From: Pseudomonadota bacterium
Lineage (GTDB): Bacteria > Pseudomonadota > Alphaproteobacteria > Caulobacterales > Caulobacteraceae
Length of the DNA: 64,000 nucleotides
Reading direction: 5' to 3'
Assembly (NCBI GenBank): GCA_023390245.1
Contig: JAEWDF010000052.1
Location: forward strand, 18,962 to 82,961
Positions 48,672 to 58,196 of this stretch are shown one piece after another. Position numbers and translations under genes: made by a program. The number at the start of each line of letters is the position of its first letter. Within the stretch, counting starts at the first letter, position 1. Below the pieces are notes generated by a model. That model was not told where the DNA came from, did no database searches, and was given only the letters and a program-made list of their open reading frames with translations.

Positions 48672-49091
48672 ATGCGTTGCGCCCCCCTGATCCTGCCCGC
48701 CGCCCTGGTGCTCGGCGCCTGCGCGAGCGCGCCGGCCGGCCCCGACGTCTCCACCGGCATGACGACCGTGACCGTCACCGCGACCTATCGCGAACGGATC
48801 CTGCTGCCGCCCGGCCATGTCCTGACCGTGCGGATCGAGGACGTGAGCCTGGCCGACGCGCCCGCGACCGTGCTGGCGGAGAGCGTCGAGCCGCTGGACG
48901 GTCGCGCGCCGCCCTACGCCGTGACCCTGGGTTTGCCGACGGCCCAGATCGACCCGCGCCACGCCTACGCCGCCCGCGCCGAGATCCGCGACCCCGCCGG
49001 TCGGCTGGCGTTCGTCACCGACACGCGCCACGCCGTGCTGACCCAGGGCGCCCCGCCCTCGGCCGACATCGTGCTGAAGGCCGCGCGTTGA
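48672..49091 (+). CDS. YbaY-family lipoprotein
   Basis: A 139-residue lipoprotein with lipobox LGAC (Cys17). The mature part shows VTVTATYRERILLPPGHVLTVRIEDVSLADAPATVLAES and PYAVTLGLPTAQIDPRHAYAARAEI, the repeated beta-hairpin pattern of YbaY/HslJ-type lipoproteins. The function of the family is unclear. The last bases form a TTGA junction with the next gene. Confidence 0.85.
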   Translation: MRCAPLILPAALVLGACASAPAGPDVSTGMTTVTVTATYRERILLPPGHVLTVRIEDVSLADAPATVLAESVEPLDGRAPPYAVTLGLPTAQIDPRHAYAARAEIRDPAGRLAFVTDTRHAVLTQGAPPSADIVLKAAR

Positions 49092-49312
49092 GCGGCCTGG
49101 CCAAGCGCTCCGTCGTCCTGGCCGGCCACGCCACCTCCGTCGCGCTGGAGCCGGAGTTCTGGGCGGTGCTGGATCGCGTCGCCGCGCGTCGCGACCTCAG
49201 CAAGGCCGGACTGATGGCCGAGATCGACGCCGGCCGGGGCCGCCGGCCGCTGGCTTCCGCCTGCCGCCTGCTGGCGCTGAATTGGGTGGCGGAGCACGGC
49301 CTCGCGGCCTAG
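49088..49312 (+). CDS. Ribbon-helix-helix domain protein (RHH_4 type)
   Basis: A 74-residue protein matching the RHH_4 pattern: KRSVVLAGHATSVALEPEFWAVLDRVAARRDLSKAGLMAEID, then LASACRLLALNWV. The basic strand and two helices suggest DNA binding, as in small antitoxin-type regulators, but no toxin gene adjoins it. The start is TTG at 49088 overlapping the YbaY stop in TTGA, so it depends on coupled translation. The larger frame upstream is the out-of-frame shadow of the lipoprotein gene. Confidence 0.8.
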   Translation: MSGLAKRSVVLAGHATSVALEPEFWAVLDRVAARRDLSKAGLMAEIDAGRGRRPLASACRLLALNWVAEHGLAA

Positions 49313-49340
49313 CCTCGCGCCAAGGGAAAGGAACGCCGCC

Positions 49341-50060
49341 ATGACCAACGATCGTCTGCTTCCGGCCGCCGTGTTCGGCGGGCTCCTGGCCCTCGGCGTG
49401 CTGGGCGGCGGGGCCCTGGTCGGACAGGGGGTGATCCACGCCCGCGCCGGCGACCGCACCGTCACCGTGCGCGGCCTGTCAGAGCGCGACGTGACCGCCG
49501 ATCTGGCGGTTCTGCCCGTGCGCTTCACCGCCTCGGGCGACGTCCTGTCCGACGTCCAGGCCCGGATCGACGGCGACCTGGGCCGGGTGCGCCAGTTCCT
49601 GGCCGCCCAGGGCTATCCCGCCGAGGCCGTCGACCTGGGCCGGCTCGAGGTGGCCGACACCCAGTCGCGCGAATACGGCTCCCAGACCGGCGGTCCGCGC
49701 TTCATCCTGGCCCAGACCGTGATCGTCCGCACCAACGACGTGGCGCGGGTCCAGGCCACCACCCGCGCCCTCAACGACCTGGTCCGCCAGGGCGTGGTGC
49801 TCCAGGATTTCCGGGGTCCGTCCTACGTCTTCACCAAGCTGAACGACATGCGGCCGCGCATGATCGCCGAAGCGACCGCCGCCGCGCGCAAGGGCGCCGA
49901 GCAGTTCGCCCAGGATTCCGGCACGCCCCTAGGTCCGATCCGTCAGGCCACGCAGGGGTCGTTCGAGATTTTGCCGCGCGACGGCGACGGGTTCGACGAG
50001 GGCGCCTCGGTCAACAAGAAACTGCGGGTGGTCACCACCATCACCTACAGCCTGAAATAG
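49341..50060 (+). CDS. SIMPL-domain (YggE/BP26-like) membrane-anchored protein
   Basis: A 239-residue protein: N-terminal anchor (about 7-31) and a SIMPL domain (about 38-235) beginning ARAGDRTVTVRGLSERDVTADLAVLPVRF. It includes IAEATAAARKGAEQFAQDSGTPLGPIRQATQGSFEI, the conserved helical segment. Family members form periplasmic oligomeric rings and have been linked to oxidative-stress tolerance; the exact function is unproven. ATG at 49341 has GGAAAGG upstream. Confidence 0.88.
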   Translation: MTNDRLLPAAVFGGLLALGVLGGGALVGQGVIHARAGDRTVTVRGLSERDVTADLAVLPVRFTASGDVLSDVQARIDGDLGRVRQFLAAQGYPAEAVDLGRLEVADTQSREYGSQTGGPRFILAQTVIVRTNDVARVQATTRALNDLVRQGVVLQDFRGPSYVFTKLNDMRPRMIAEATAAARKGAEQFAQDSGTPLGPIRQATQGSFEILPRDGDGFDEGASVNKKLRVVTTITYSLK

Positions 50061-50285
50061 CTATCCCACCGGCGCGGGCGGCGAGCTGGGCGTCGGCACG
50101 GTCGGCGGTTCGACCGGCGGCAGGACGGGGCCCTCGGGCGCGGCGGGCCGCAGATCCAGGTCCGCTGGCGCGGTGGGCGTCGCCGCCCGCCCCGCGAACA
50201 GCAGCCACAGGGCCAGGGCCGCGACGACGATCAGCGCGCCGGCCAGGAACAGCCAGCTTGCGGAATGACGGGAGCGTGCGGCCAT
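50061..50285 (-). CDS. Small single-pass membrane protein with Pro-rich tail
   Basis: A 74-residue protein with basic N-terminus MAARSRHSASW, one membrane helix (LFLAGALIVVAALALWLLFAG) and a Pro-rich C-terminus (PEGPVLPPVEPPTVPTPSSPP) that should face the periplasm. A strong GGAAGGAGG lies before the ATG at 50285, supporting that it is real. No domain is recognised. It converges on the SIMPL gene with zero spacing. Confidence 0.7.
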   Translation of the reverse strand: MAARSRHSASWLFLAGALIVVAALALWLLFAGRAATPTAPADLDLRPAAPEGPVLPPVEPPTVPTPSSPPAPVG

Positions 50286-50427
50286 CGGCGCCTCCTTCCG
50301 GTCTCTTCCGTCCGCAACGGACGGCGGAAACGACGGGTTCCGCGCCGATTTCGCGCCCGGCCCTGACATCGCCGCCCGTGCCCCTTATGTTCCGCCTGAT
50401 TCAAATCGTTCGAGCGTATCCTCCGAA

Positions 50428-52752
50428 GTGACCGACCTGCCCGCCCCCCGCATCTCCGACCTCGCCCGGCCGCGCCCGCCGGAGGGCGAGGCGCGCGACT
50501 ATATGAAGGGGCTGAACCCCGAGCAGCGCGAGGCGGTGGAGACGACCGAAGGGCCCGTGCTGGTCCTGGCCGGCGCCGGGACCGGAAAGACCCGCGTCCT
50601 GACCACCCGCCTGGCGCATATCCTGGCGACCGGCCGGGCGCGGCCGTGGGAGCTGCTGGCCGTCACCTTCACCAACAAGGCCGCACGCGAGATGCGCGAG
50701 CGGATCACCCATCTGATCGGCCCCTCGGCGGAGGGCCTCCGCTGGCTGGGCACCTTCCACTCCATCGCCGCCCAGATCCTGCGCCGCCACGCCGAACTGG
50801 TCGGGCTGAAGTCGACCTTCACCATTCTGGACACGGACGACCAGGAGCGGCTGCTGAAGCAGCTGCTGGAAGCCGCCAATATCGACACCAAGCGCTGGAC
50901 GCCCCGGTCGCTGTCGGGACTGATCGACCACTGGAAGAACCGCGGCTGGACGCCCGACAAGCTGCCGCCGGGTGAGGATTTCGCCAACGGCAAGGGCCAG
51001 GCGCTCTACGCCGCCTATCAGGCGCGCCTGCGCACCCTGAACGCCTGCGACTTCGGCGACCTCTTGCTGCATAACATCACCCTGCTGTCGCAGAATGCCG
51101 ATCTGGCCGAGGAATACCGCCGCCGCTTCCGCTACATCCTGGTCGACGAATACCAGGACACCAACGTCGCCCAGTACCTGTGGCTGCGGCTGCTGACCGC
51201 CTCGACCGGCAACGTCTGCTGCGTCGGCGACGACGACCAGTCGATCTACGGCTGGCGGGGCGCGGAGGTGGACAACATCCTGCGCTTCGAACGCGACTTC
51301 CCCGGCGCAAAGATCATCAAGCTGGAGCGGAACTACCGCTCGACCAAACATATCCTGGGCGCGGCGTCCGGCCTGATCGCGGCCAACCGCGACCGCCTGG
51401 GCAAGACCCTGTGGACCGAGGACGACGGCGGCGACAAGGTCCGCGTGCGCGGCGTCTGGGACGGCGAGGCCGAGGCTCGGCTGATCGCCGACGAGATCGA
51501 GACGGCGCGAAAGCAGGACTTCAAATACAAGGACATGGCCGTTCTTGTTCGCGCGTCGTTTCAGATGCGGGCGTTCGAAGAACGCTTCGTCATGCTGGCC
51601 ATCCCCTACACCGTCATCGGCGGCCCGCGCTTCTTCGAGCGGGCCGAGATCCGCGACGCCCACGCCTATCTGCGCCTGATCCTCTCCGAGGACGACGACC
51701 TGGCGTTCGAGCGGATCGTCAACGTTCCCAAGCGCGGCGTCGGCGACACCTCGGTCCAGAAGGTGCTGCACCTGGCCCGCCAGCATGGCCTGTCGGCCAT
51801 GACCGCCGTGCGCGGGCTGATCAACACCGACGAGCTTCAGGCCCGCACCCGCACGGCGCTGGCCAACTTCGTGCGCGACATGGACCGCTGGCGCGACCTG
51901 GCCGCCTCCACGCCCCACTGGCAGGTGCTGGAGACGGTGCTGGAGGAGAGCGGCTATGTCGACATGCAGAAGGCCGACCGCGCCAGCGGTCCGACCCGGC
52001 TGGAAAACCTGAAGGAGCTGGTCCAGTCGATGCAGCAATTCGACACGCTGCAAGCCTATCTGGAGCACGTCGCCCTGGTCATGGACCTGGATCGCGGCGC
52101 GGGCGAGGACGCGGTCCAGATCATGACCCTGCACGGCGCCAAGGGGCTGGAGTTCCCGCTGGTCTTCCTGCCCGGCTGGGAGGAAGGCGTCTTTCCCTCC
52201 CAGCGCAGCATCGACGAAAAGGGCGAAAAGGGCCTGGAGGAGGAGCGCCGTCTGGCCTACGTCGGCGTCACCCGCGCCAAGCAGGACGCCCGCATCTCCT
52301 TCGCCGCCAACCGCCAGGTCTATGGCCGCTGGCAGTCGCAACTGCCCAGCCGCTTCGTCGACGAACTGCCCCTCGCCCACGTCGAGGCGCAGTCGGACAC
52401 CGGCTATTACGGCGCGTCGCAGGGCATGAAGGAGGCCAAGAGCCGCTGGGACGAGACGCCGGCCTTCTCGGGCGGCTATTCCTCCCCGGGCTGGAAGCGG
52501 GCGCAGTCCTTTACGGCCGCCCAGACGCCCCGCTCGGTCCAGGCGCGTCATGCGGTGATCGAGGGCGACGGCCGCCTGGTCGCCACCGCCGATCCCAAGT
52601 CCGGCGGAGGCTGGAAGCGCGGCGAGCGCGTCTTCCACCAGAAGTTCGGCTACGGGGCCGTCCGGGCGGTCGAGGGCAACAAGCTGGTCGTCGCCTTCGA
52701 CAAGGCCGGGGAGAAGAAGGTTATCGACAGCTTCGTGGAAAAGGCGGGCTGA
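50428..52752 (+). CDS. uvrD: UvrD/PcrA/Rep-family ATP-dependent DNA helicase
   Basis: A 774-residue superfamily 1A helicase. Motifs in order: Q-motif GLNPEQREAV (28-37), Walker A GAGTGKT (49-55), Ia VTFTNKAAREM, motif II VDEYQDTN (about 239-246), III GDDDQSIYGWRGA, IV RNYRST, V MTLHGAKGLEFP, and VI VTRAKQDA. The final 50 residues (from about 725, GERVFHQKFGYGAVRAVEGNKLVVAF) form the Tudor-like tail found in UvrD and PcrA. It acts in nucleotide-excision and mismatch repair or in removal of RecA filaments; UvrD and PcrA cannot be told apart by sequence alone. Start is GTG at 50428. Confidence 0.92.
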   Translation: MTDLPAPRISDLARPRPPEGEARDYMKGLNPEQREAVETTEGPVLVLAGAGTGKTRVLTTRLAHILATGRARPWELLAVTFTNKAAREMRERITHLIGPSAEGLRWLGTFHSIAAQILRRHAELVGLKSTFTILDTDDQERLLKQLLEAANIDTKRWTPRSLSGLIDHWKNRGWTPDKLPPGEDFANGKGQALYAAYQARLRTLNACDFGDLLLHNITLLSQNADLAEEYRRRFRYILVDEYQDTNVAQYLWLRLLTASTGNVCCVGDDDQSIYGWRGAEVDNILRFERDFPGAKIIKLERNYRSTKHILGAASGLIAANRDRLGKTLWTEDDGGDKVRVRGVWDGEAEARLIADEIETARKQDFKYKDMAVLVRASFQMRAFEERFVMLAIPYTVIGGPRFFERAEIRDAHAYLRLILSEDDDLAFERIVNVPKRGVGDTSVQKVLHLARQHGLSAMTAVRGLINTDELQARTRTALANFVRDMDRWRDLAASTPHWQVLETVLEESGYVDMQKADRASGPTRLENLKELVQSMQQFDTLQAYLEHVALVMDLDRGAGEDAVQIMTLHGAKGLEFPLVFLPGWEEGVFPSQRSIDEKGEKGLEEERRLAYVGVTRAKQDARISFAANRQVYGRWQSQLPSRFVDELPLAHVEAQSDTGYYGASQGMKEAKSRWDETPAFSGGYSSPGWKRAQSFTAAQTPRSVQARHAVIEGDGRLVATADPKSGGGWKRGERVFHQKFGYGAVRAVEGNKLVVAFDKAGEKKVIDSFVEKAG

Positions 52753-52774
52753 CGCCCGCCCCTTCCCGCCGCGA

Positions 52775-54100
<1,326 letters not shown>

Positions 54101-54201
54101 TTAGCCGCGCGGCGGCGAATCGCCAACATGGCGCGATCCTCTCCCGGATCACGAACGGCTTCGGCTTTGACTTCCGGCGCGTTGCAGCCTACCGCCCCGC
54201 C

Positions 54202-54681
54202 GTGCCCGTGCTCGACCTCCTCGACCTGCCCGCCGCCTGCCCGCCCGATACGCCGTGGATGGGGCTGGACCTGGGCGAGAAGACCATTGGCGTCGCCGTG
54301 TCCGACGCCACGCGGATGATCGCCTCCCCGCTGGAGCTCATCCGCAAGTCCAAGTTCACGCAGGAAGCCGAGCACCTGTTCAAGCTGATGGCGCATCGCA
54401 AGGTGTCCGCCCTGGTCATCGGCCTGCCGGTCAACATGGACGGGACCGAGGGACCGCGCGCCCAGTCGTGCCGCGCCTTCGCCCGCAATCTGGAGCGGTT
54501 GCGCCCGATCAACGTCGCCTTCTGGGACGAGCGCCTGTCCACCAGCGCCGTCGAACGCTTCCTGATCGAGGACCTGGACCTGAACCGCAAGCGCCGCGCC
54601 GGGGTCGTGGACCGCACCGCCGCCGCCTGGATCCTTCAGGGGGCGCTGGACCGGGTGCGCGACCAGGCGACCTGGATTTGA
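54202..54681 (+). CDS. ruvX: Putative pre-16S rRNA nuclease YqgF/RuvX
   Basis: A 159-residue RNase H-fold protein with MGLDLGEKTIGVAVSDATR (first Asp), VIGLPVNMDGTEGPRA, AFWDERLSTSAVERFL and a C-terminal RRAGVVDRTAAAWILQGALD. In E. coli the homologue trims the 16S rRNA 5' end. The real start is a GTG at 54202 (MPVLDLLDLPAACPPD) or 54208; the open frame from 54079 adds a region without family similarity. The stop overlaps the next gene as TTGA. Confidence 0.9.
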   Translation: MPVLDLLDLPAACPPDTPWMGLDLGEKTIGVAVSDATRMIASPLELIRKSKFTQEAEHLFKLMAHRKVSALVIGLPVNMDGTEGPRAQSCRAFARNLERLRPINVAFWDERLSTSAVERFLIEDLDLNRKRRAGVVDRTAAAWILQGALDRVRDQATWI

Positions 54682-55601
54682 GCGCGCTGCTCGCCGGCGT
54701 CCTGCCGGTCTTCCTGATGATCGCCCTGGGCTATGGCCTCAGGAAGTCCGGCTTCCTGCCCGACGAGGCCTGGCGCCCGATCGAGAAGCTGGCGATCAAC
54801 ATCTTCTATCCCGGCTTCCTGATCCCCGCGATCTGGCGCGCCGACCTGGCGGGCGGGAGCGCGGCGGTCGCCGGGACGGCCGTGGTCGCGGCCACCCTGC
54901 TGGTGGCGGGCGCGACCCTGCTGGCGCGGCCGCTGATCCGGCTGGAGGGCCCGGCCTACACCAGCGTCTTCCAGGGCGTGATCCGCTGGAACAGCTTCGT
55001 CTTCGTGCCGGTGATCCAGTCGGTGTACGACCCGGAGGGCGTGGCCCTGGCCGCGGTCGCCATCGCCTTCATCATCCCGGTCAGCAACATCGCCTGCGTC
55101 GCCGTGCTGGCCCGGTGGGGCGCCCTGCACCGCGAGCCGTCGGCCCTGGGCCTGCTTCGGTCGATGATCGCCAATCCGATCCTGGTCGCCTGCCTGATCG
55201 GCCTGGCGCTGAACCTGCTGCGCGTCCCGTCGATCCCCGGCCTGTCCGACAGCCTGGACCTGGTGGGCGCCGCGGCCCTGCCGCTGGGGCTGATCGTCGC
55301 CGGGGCCGGCCTGTCCTTCGCCGAGGTCAACCGCCGCCGCACCGTCATCGCCGGCGTCTCCCTGGTCAAGTTGGGCGTCATGCCGCCGCTGATGTGGTTC
55401 ATCGCCTGGGCCCTGGGCGGGGACTCGCTGTCGCAGGGGATCGCCCTGATCTGCGGCGCGGCGCCCGGCTCGGCCGCCTCCTACGTCCTGGCGCGCCAGA
55501 TGGGCGGCGACGCGCCCCTGATCGCCGGCGTCATCGCCCTGACCACGGTGGGCAGCGCGGTAGTCATCCCCATCCTCCTGGCGCTGTTCCACTTCGCCTG
55601 A
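54678..55601 (+). CDS. AEC-family transporter (auxin-efflux-carrier type)
   Basis: A 307-residue protein with ten membrane segments, typical of the AEC family (BASS/PIN fold). Features include VLPVFLMIALGYGLRKSGFLPDEAW at the N-terminus, ANPILVACLIGLALN near residue 165, and the C-terminal GAAPGSAASYVLARQMGGD, a characteristic crossover motif. Bacterial members move organic acids such as malate; the substrate here is unknown. TTG at 54678 overlaps the ruvX stop (TTGA); no upstream ATG is in frame within reach. Confidence 0.88.
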   Translation: MSALLAGVLPVFLMIALGYGLRKSGFLPDEAWRPIEKLAINIFYPGFLIPAIWRADLAGGSAAVAGTAVVAATLLVAGATLLARPLIRLEGPAYTSVFQGVIRWNSFVFVPVIQSVYDPEGVALAAVAIAFIIPVSNIACVAVLARWGALHREPSALGLLRSMIANPILVACLIGLALNLLRVPSIPGLSDSLDLVGAAALPLGLIVAGAGLSFAEVNRRRTVIAGVSLVKLGVMPPLMWFIAWALGGDSLSQGIALICGAAPGSAASYVLARQMGGDAPLIAGVIALTTVGSAVVIPILLALFHFA

Positions 55602-55640
55602 CTCGCCTTTCGGCGGACTCGGCCCTATAGCCGCGTCTCG

Positions 55641-56624
55641 ATGACCCAGCCGCCCGAAGTCACCGAACAGACCATCCACGAGCGGCTGATCCCGTTCCCC
55701 AAGGCGCACTTCCTCGCCGCCTCGGACCTGAACCCCTACGTCGTCCCCCAGCTGCTCGACCTGGGCGACGCCTTCGTCGACTTCAACCGCCAGTCGGACA
55801 AGGCGCTGGGCGTGCTGCACGGCCGCACGGTCGTGAACCTGTTCTTCGAGAACTCGACCCGCACTTCCTCCTCGTTCGAAATCGCCGCCAAGCGGCTGGG
55901 CGCCGATGTCGTGACCATGCCGGTCGCCGCCTCCTCGGTGAAGAAGGGCGAGACCCTGATCGACACGGCGGTCACCCTGAACGCCATGAAGCCCGACATC
56001 CTGGTCGTGCGCCACTCCGCTTCGGGCGCCGCCGAACTGCTCAGCCAGAAGGTCGGCTGCGCCGTGGTCAACGCGGGCGACGGACGGCATGAGCATCCGA
56101 CCCAGGCCCTGCTCGACCTGCTGTCGCTGCGTCGCGCTTTCGGCGACGTGACCAGCCTGACCGTCGCCATCTGCGGCGACATCACCCACAGCCGCGTGGC
56201 CCGCTCCAACGTCGCCCTGCTTCAGATGATGGGCGCCCGCGTGCGTCTGATCGGCCCACCTACCTTGGTGCCCGGCGACGCCGACCGCTGGGGCTGCGAG
56301 GTCTTCCACGACATGCGCGAGGGTCTTCAAGGCTGCGACGTCGTCATGATGCTGCGTCTTCAGCTGGAGCGCATGGCCGGCGCCCTGGTCCCCTCCACGC
56401 GCGAATATTTCCGCTTCTGGGGCCTGGACCGCGAGAAGCTGGCCTGGGCCAAACAGGGGGCGAAAGTCATGCACCCCGGCCCGATGAACCGGGGCGTGGA
56501 GATCGACTCCGACGTCGCCGACGACCTGTCGGTGTCCCTGATCCAGGATCAGGTCGAGATGGGCGTCGCCGCCCGCATGGCCGTGCTCGCCTCGCTGTCG
56601 GCCCGCTGGGGAGACAAGACATGA
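55641..56624 (+). CDS. pyrB: Aspartate carbamoyltransferase catalytic subunit
   Basis: A 327-residue ATCase catalytic chain forming carbamoyl aspartate. The carbamoyl-phosphate loop [20 protein letters not shown] (about 72-91), the [12 protein letters not shown] loop, the [12 protein letters not shown] motif and the C-terminal [12 protein letters not shown] are intact. No pyrI regulatory-chain gene is adjacent. The following gene encodes a dihydroorotase-like protein lacking catalytic residues, an arrangement known from Pseudomonas ATCases (class A). Confidence 0.97.
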   Translation: MTQPPEVTEQTIHERLIPFPKAHFLAASDLNPYVVPQLLDLGDAFVDFNRQSDKALGVLHGRTVVNLFFENSTRTSSSFEIAAKRLGADVVTMPVAASSVKKGETLIDTAVTLNAMKPDILVVRHSASGAAELLSQKVGCAVVNAGDGRHEHPTQALLDLLSLRRAFGDVTSLTVAICGDITHSRVARSNVALLQMMGARVRLIGPPTLVPGDADRWGCEVFHDMREGLQGCDVVMMLRLQLERMAGALVPSTREYFRFWGLDREKLAWAKQGAKVMHPGPMNRGVEIDSDVADDLSVSLIQDQVEMGVAARMAVLASLSARWGDKT

Positions 56625-56640
56625 CCGCCGTCGCTCAGAT

Positions 56641-56760
56641 CCTCCCCCATCGGGGGAGGGGGACCGCGAAGCGGTGGAGGGGGCCTGATCCAAAGCCGGT
56701 GCGTGGGGCGAGCCCCCTCCACCACCCTTCGGGCGGTCCCCCTCCCCCGATGGGGGAGGA
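56641..56760. repeat. Paired inverted hairpin repeats between pyrB and the pyrC-like gene
   Basis: One copy at 56641-56684 and an inverted near-copy at 56713-56760; each carries CCTCCCC-N5-GGGGAGG followed by a GGACCGC...GGTGGAGGGG segment. A further copy occurs at 63954-63998. The distal end supplies GGGGGAGGA (56752-56760), six bases before the pyrC-like ATG, and so serves as its ribosome binding site. It is a non-autonomous REPIN-like element. Confidence 0.8.
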
Positions 56761-56766
56761 TTTTCG

Positions 56767-58041
56767 ATGACCACGCTCGCCATCGTCAACGCCCGCCTGC
56801 TGGACCCCGCGACCGACTATGACGGCCCCGGCGCGGTCGTGGTCGAGGACGGCCGCCTTGTCCGCATCATCCACGGCGCCGCCCCCGACCTCGCCGCCGA
56901 TAGCATCGTCGACGCCCAGGGCCTGTGCCTCGCCCCCGGCTTGATCGACATCCGGGTCAAGACCGGCGAGCCGGGCGCCGAGCCCAAGGAGACGCTGAAG
57001 TCCGCCAGCCTCGCCGCCGCCGCCGGCGGCGTGACCACCATCGTCGTCCAGCCCGACACCGACCCCGCCGTCGACGACCCGGCCATGGTCGACTTCATCC
57101 AGCGTCGGGGCGCGGCCCTGAACCTGGTCAACGTCCGCGCCGCCGGGGCCGCCACCAAGGCGCTGGACGGCCAGCGCATGGCCGAGATCGGCCTGATGGA
57201 CGAGGCCGGCGCCCTCTATTTCACCGACGGCGACAAGGTCATCGTCAACAGCCGCACCCTGCAACGGGTGATGAGCTACGCCGCCGCCTTCAACGCCCTG
57301 ATCGCCTGCCGCCCCGCCGATCCCTGGCTGACCGAAGGCGGCGTCGCCGCCTCGGGCGAACTGGCCACGCGCCTGGGCCTGTCGGGCGGTCCCGCCATCG
57401 CCGAGCGCATCGGGCTGGAACGCGACCTGGCCCTGGTCGAACAGACCGGCGCCCGCTTCCTGGTGGACCAGATCTCGACCGAGGGCGCGCTGGAGACCCT
57501 GGCTCGCGCCCGCGCCAAGGGCCTGGAGGTCGCCGTCAGCGTCTCGATCAACCACCTGTGCTTCAACGAGGTGGACATCGGCGACTACCGCACCTTCTAC
57601 CGGCTGGACCCGCCGCTGCGGACCGAATCCGACCGCCAGGCCCTGATCGAGGCCGTGCGCGACGGCCTGATCGACGTCATCACCTCGGCCCACGCCCCCG
57701 CCCCGGCCGAGGACAAGCGCCGCCCCTTCGCCGAGGCCGCGCCCGGCGCCGTGGGCCTGGAGACCCTGCTGCCCGCCGCCCTGACCCTGCACCACGAGGA
57801 CGGGCTGGACCTTCTGGACGTGCTGCGTCCCCTGACCCAGGGACCGGCCGCGCTGCTGGGCCTCGACGCCGGCGTCCTGGCCGAGGGCGCGCCGGCCGAC
57901 CTGGTCCTGTTCGATCCCAGCGCCCCGATCGTCGTCGACGCCGCCGCCCTGCGCTCCAAGTCCAAGAACTCACCCTTCGACGGCCGGCGTCTGCAAGGCA
58001 AGGTCGCCGGAACCTGGGTCGCGGGCCGCAAGGTGCATTAG
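56767..58041 (+). CDS. pyrX: Dihydroorotase-like protein without metal ligands (PyrC'/PyrX type)
   Basis: A 424-residue protein of the dihydroorotase amidohydrolase fold. Active enzymes have DxHxHxREPG; here the segment is DIRVKTGEPG (61-70), so both His and the Arg are replaced. The metal His of the usual HAED motif is Arg182 (CRPAD), the following metal His is Gln235 (VDQIST), and the catalytic Asp of DHAP is Ala308 (SAHAP). The overall fold signatures (CLAPGLID, GGVTTIVVQPDTDP) are kept. Being downstream of pyrB, it most likely is a structural partner of ATCase rather than an enzyme; a working PyrC must then be elsewhere. It could have another ligand-binding role. Confidence 0.85.
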   Translation: MTTLAIVNARLLDPATDYDGPGAVVVEDGRLVRIIHGAAPDLAADSIVDAQGLCLAPGLIDIRVKTGEPGAEPKETLKSASLAAAAGGVTTIVVQPDTDPAVDDPAMVDFIQRRGAALNLVNVRAAGAATKALDGQRMAEIGLMDEAGALYFTDGDKVIVNSRTLQRVMSYAAAFNALIACRPADPWLTEGGVAASGELATRLGLSGGPAIAERIGLERDLALVEQTGARFLVDQISTEGALETLARARAKGLEVAVSVSINHLCFNEVDIGDYRTFYRLDPPLRTESDRQALIEAVRDGLIDVITSAHAPAPAEDKRRPFAEAAPGAVGLETLLPAALTLHHEDGLDLLDVLRPLTQGPAALLGLDAGVLAEGAPADLVLFDPSAPIVVDAAALRSKSKNSPFDGRRLQGKVAGTWVAGRKVH

Positions 58042-58043
58042 GC

Positions 58044-58187
58044 CCCTCTCCCATTGGGAGAGGGCTTGAGCGCACGAGAGCGGAGCGATCGTTCTTGCGC
58101 GAAAGGGTGAGGGTGCGGTGGTGCGAATGGGCCCACCGCCCGACCCTCATCCGGCCCTGCGGACCACCTTCTCCCAACGGGAGAAGG
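58044..58187. terminator. Two hairpins between convergent pyrX and GDPD genes
   Basis: CCCTCTCCC-att-GGGAGAGGG (58044-58064) and CCTTCTCCC-aac-GGGAGAAGG (58167-58187) are perfect 9-bp stems with three-base loops, one beside each stop codon. They fit a bidirectional terminator made from a repeat-type element; a T-tract is missing. The DNA between them is spacer with no gene. Confidence 0.55.
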
Positions 58188-58196
58188 GAGCACGTT

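Noticed and set aside
49088..49312. RHH protein as the antitoxin of a toxin-antitoxin pair
   Set aside because: Neighbours are a YbaY-like lipoprotein and a SIMPL protein; no toxin-like gene is adjacent.
50380..50427. Alphaproteobacterial LexA box (GTTC-N7-GTTC) upstream of uvrD
   Set aside because: Two GTTC motifs exist but are spaced 15 bases apart, which does not fit the consensus.
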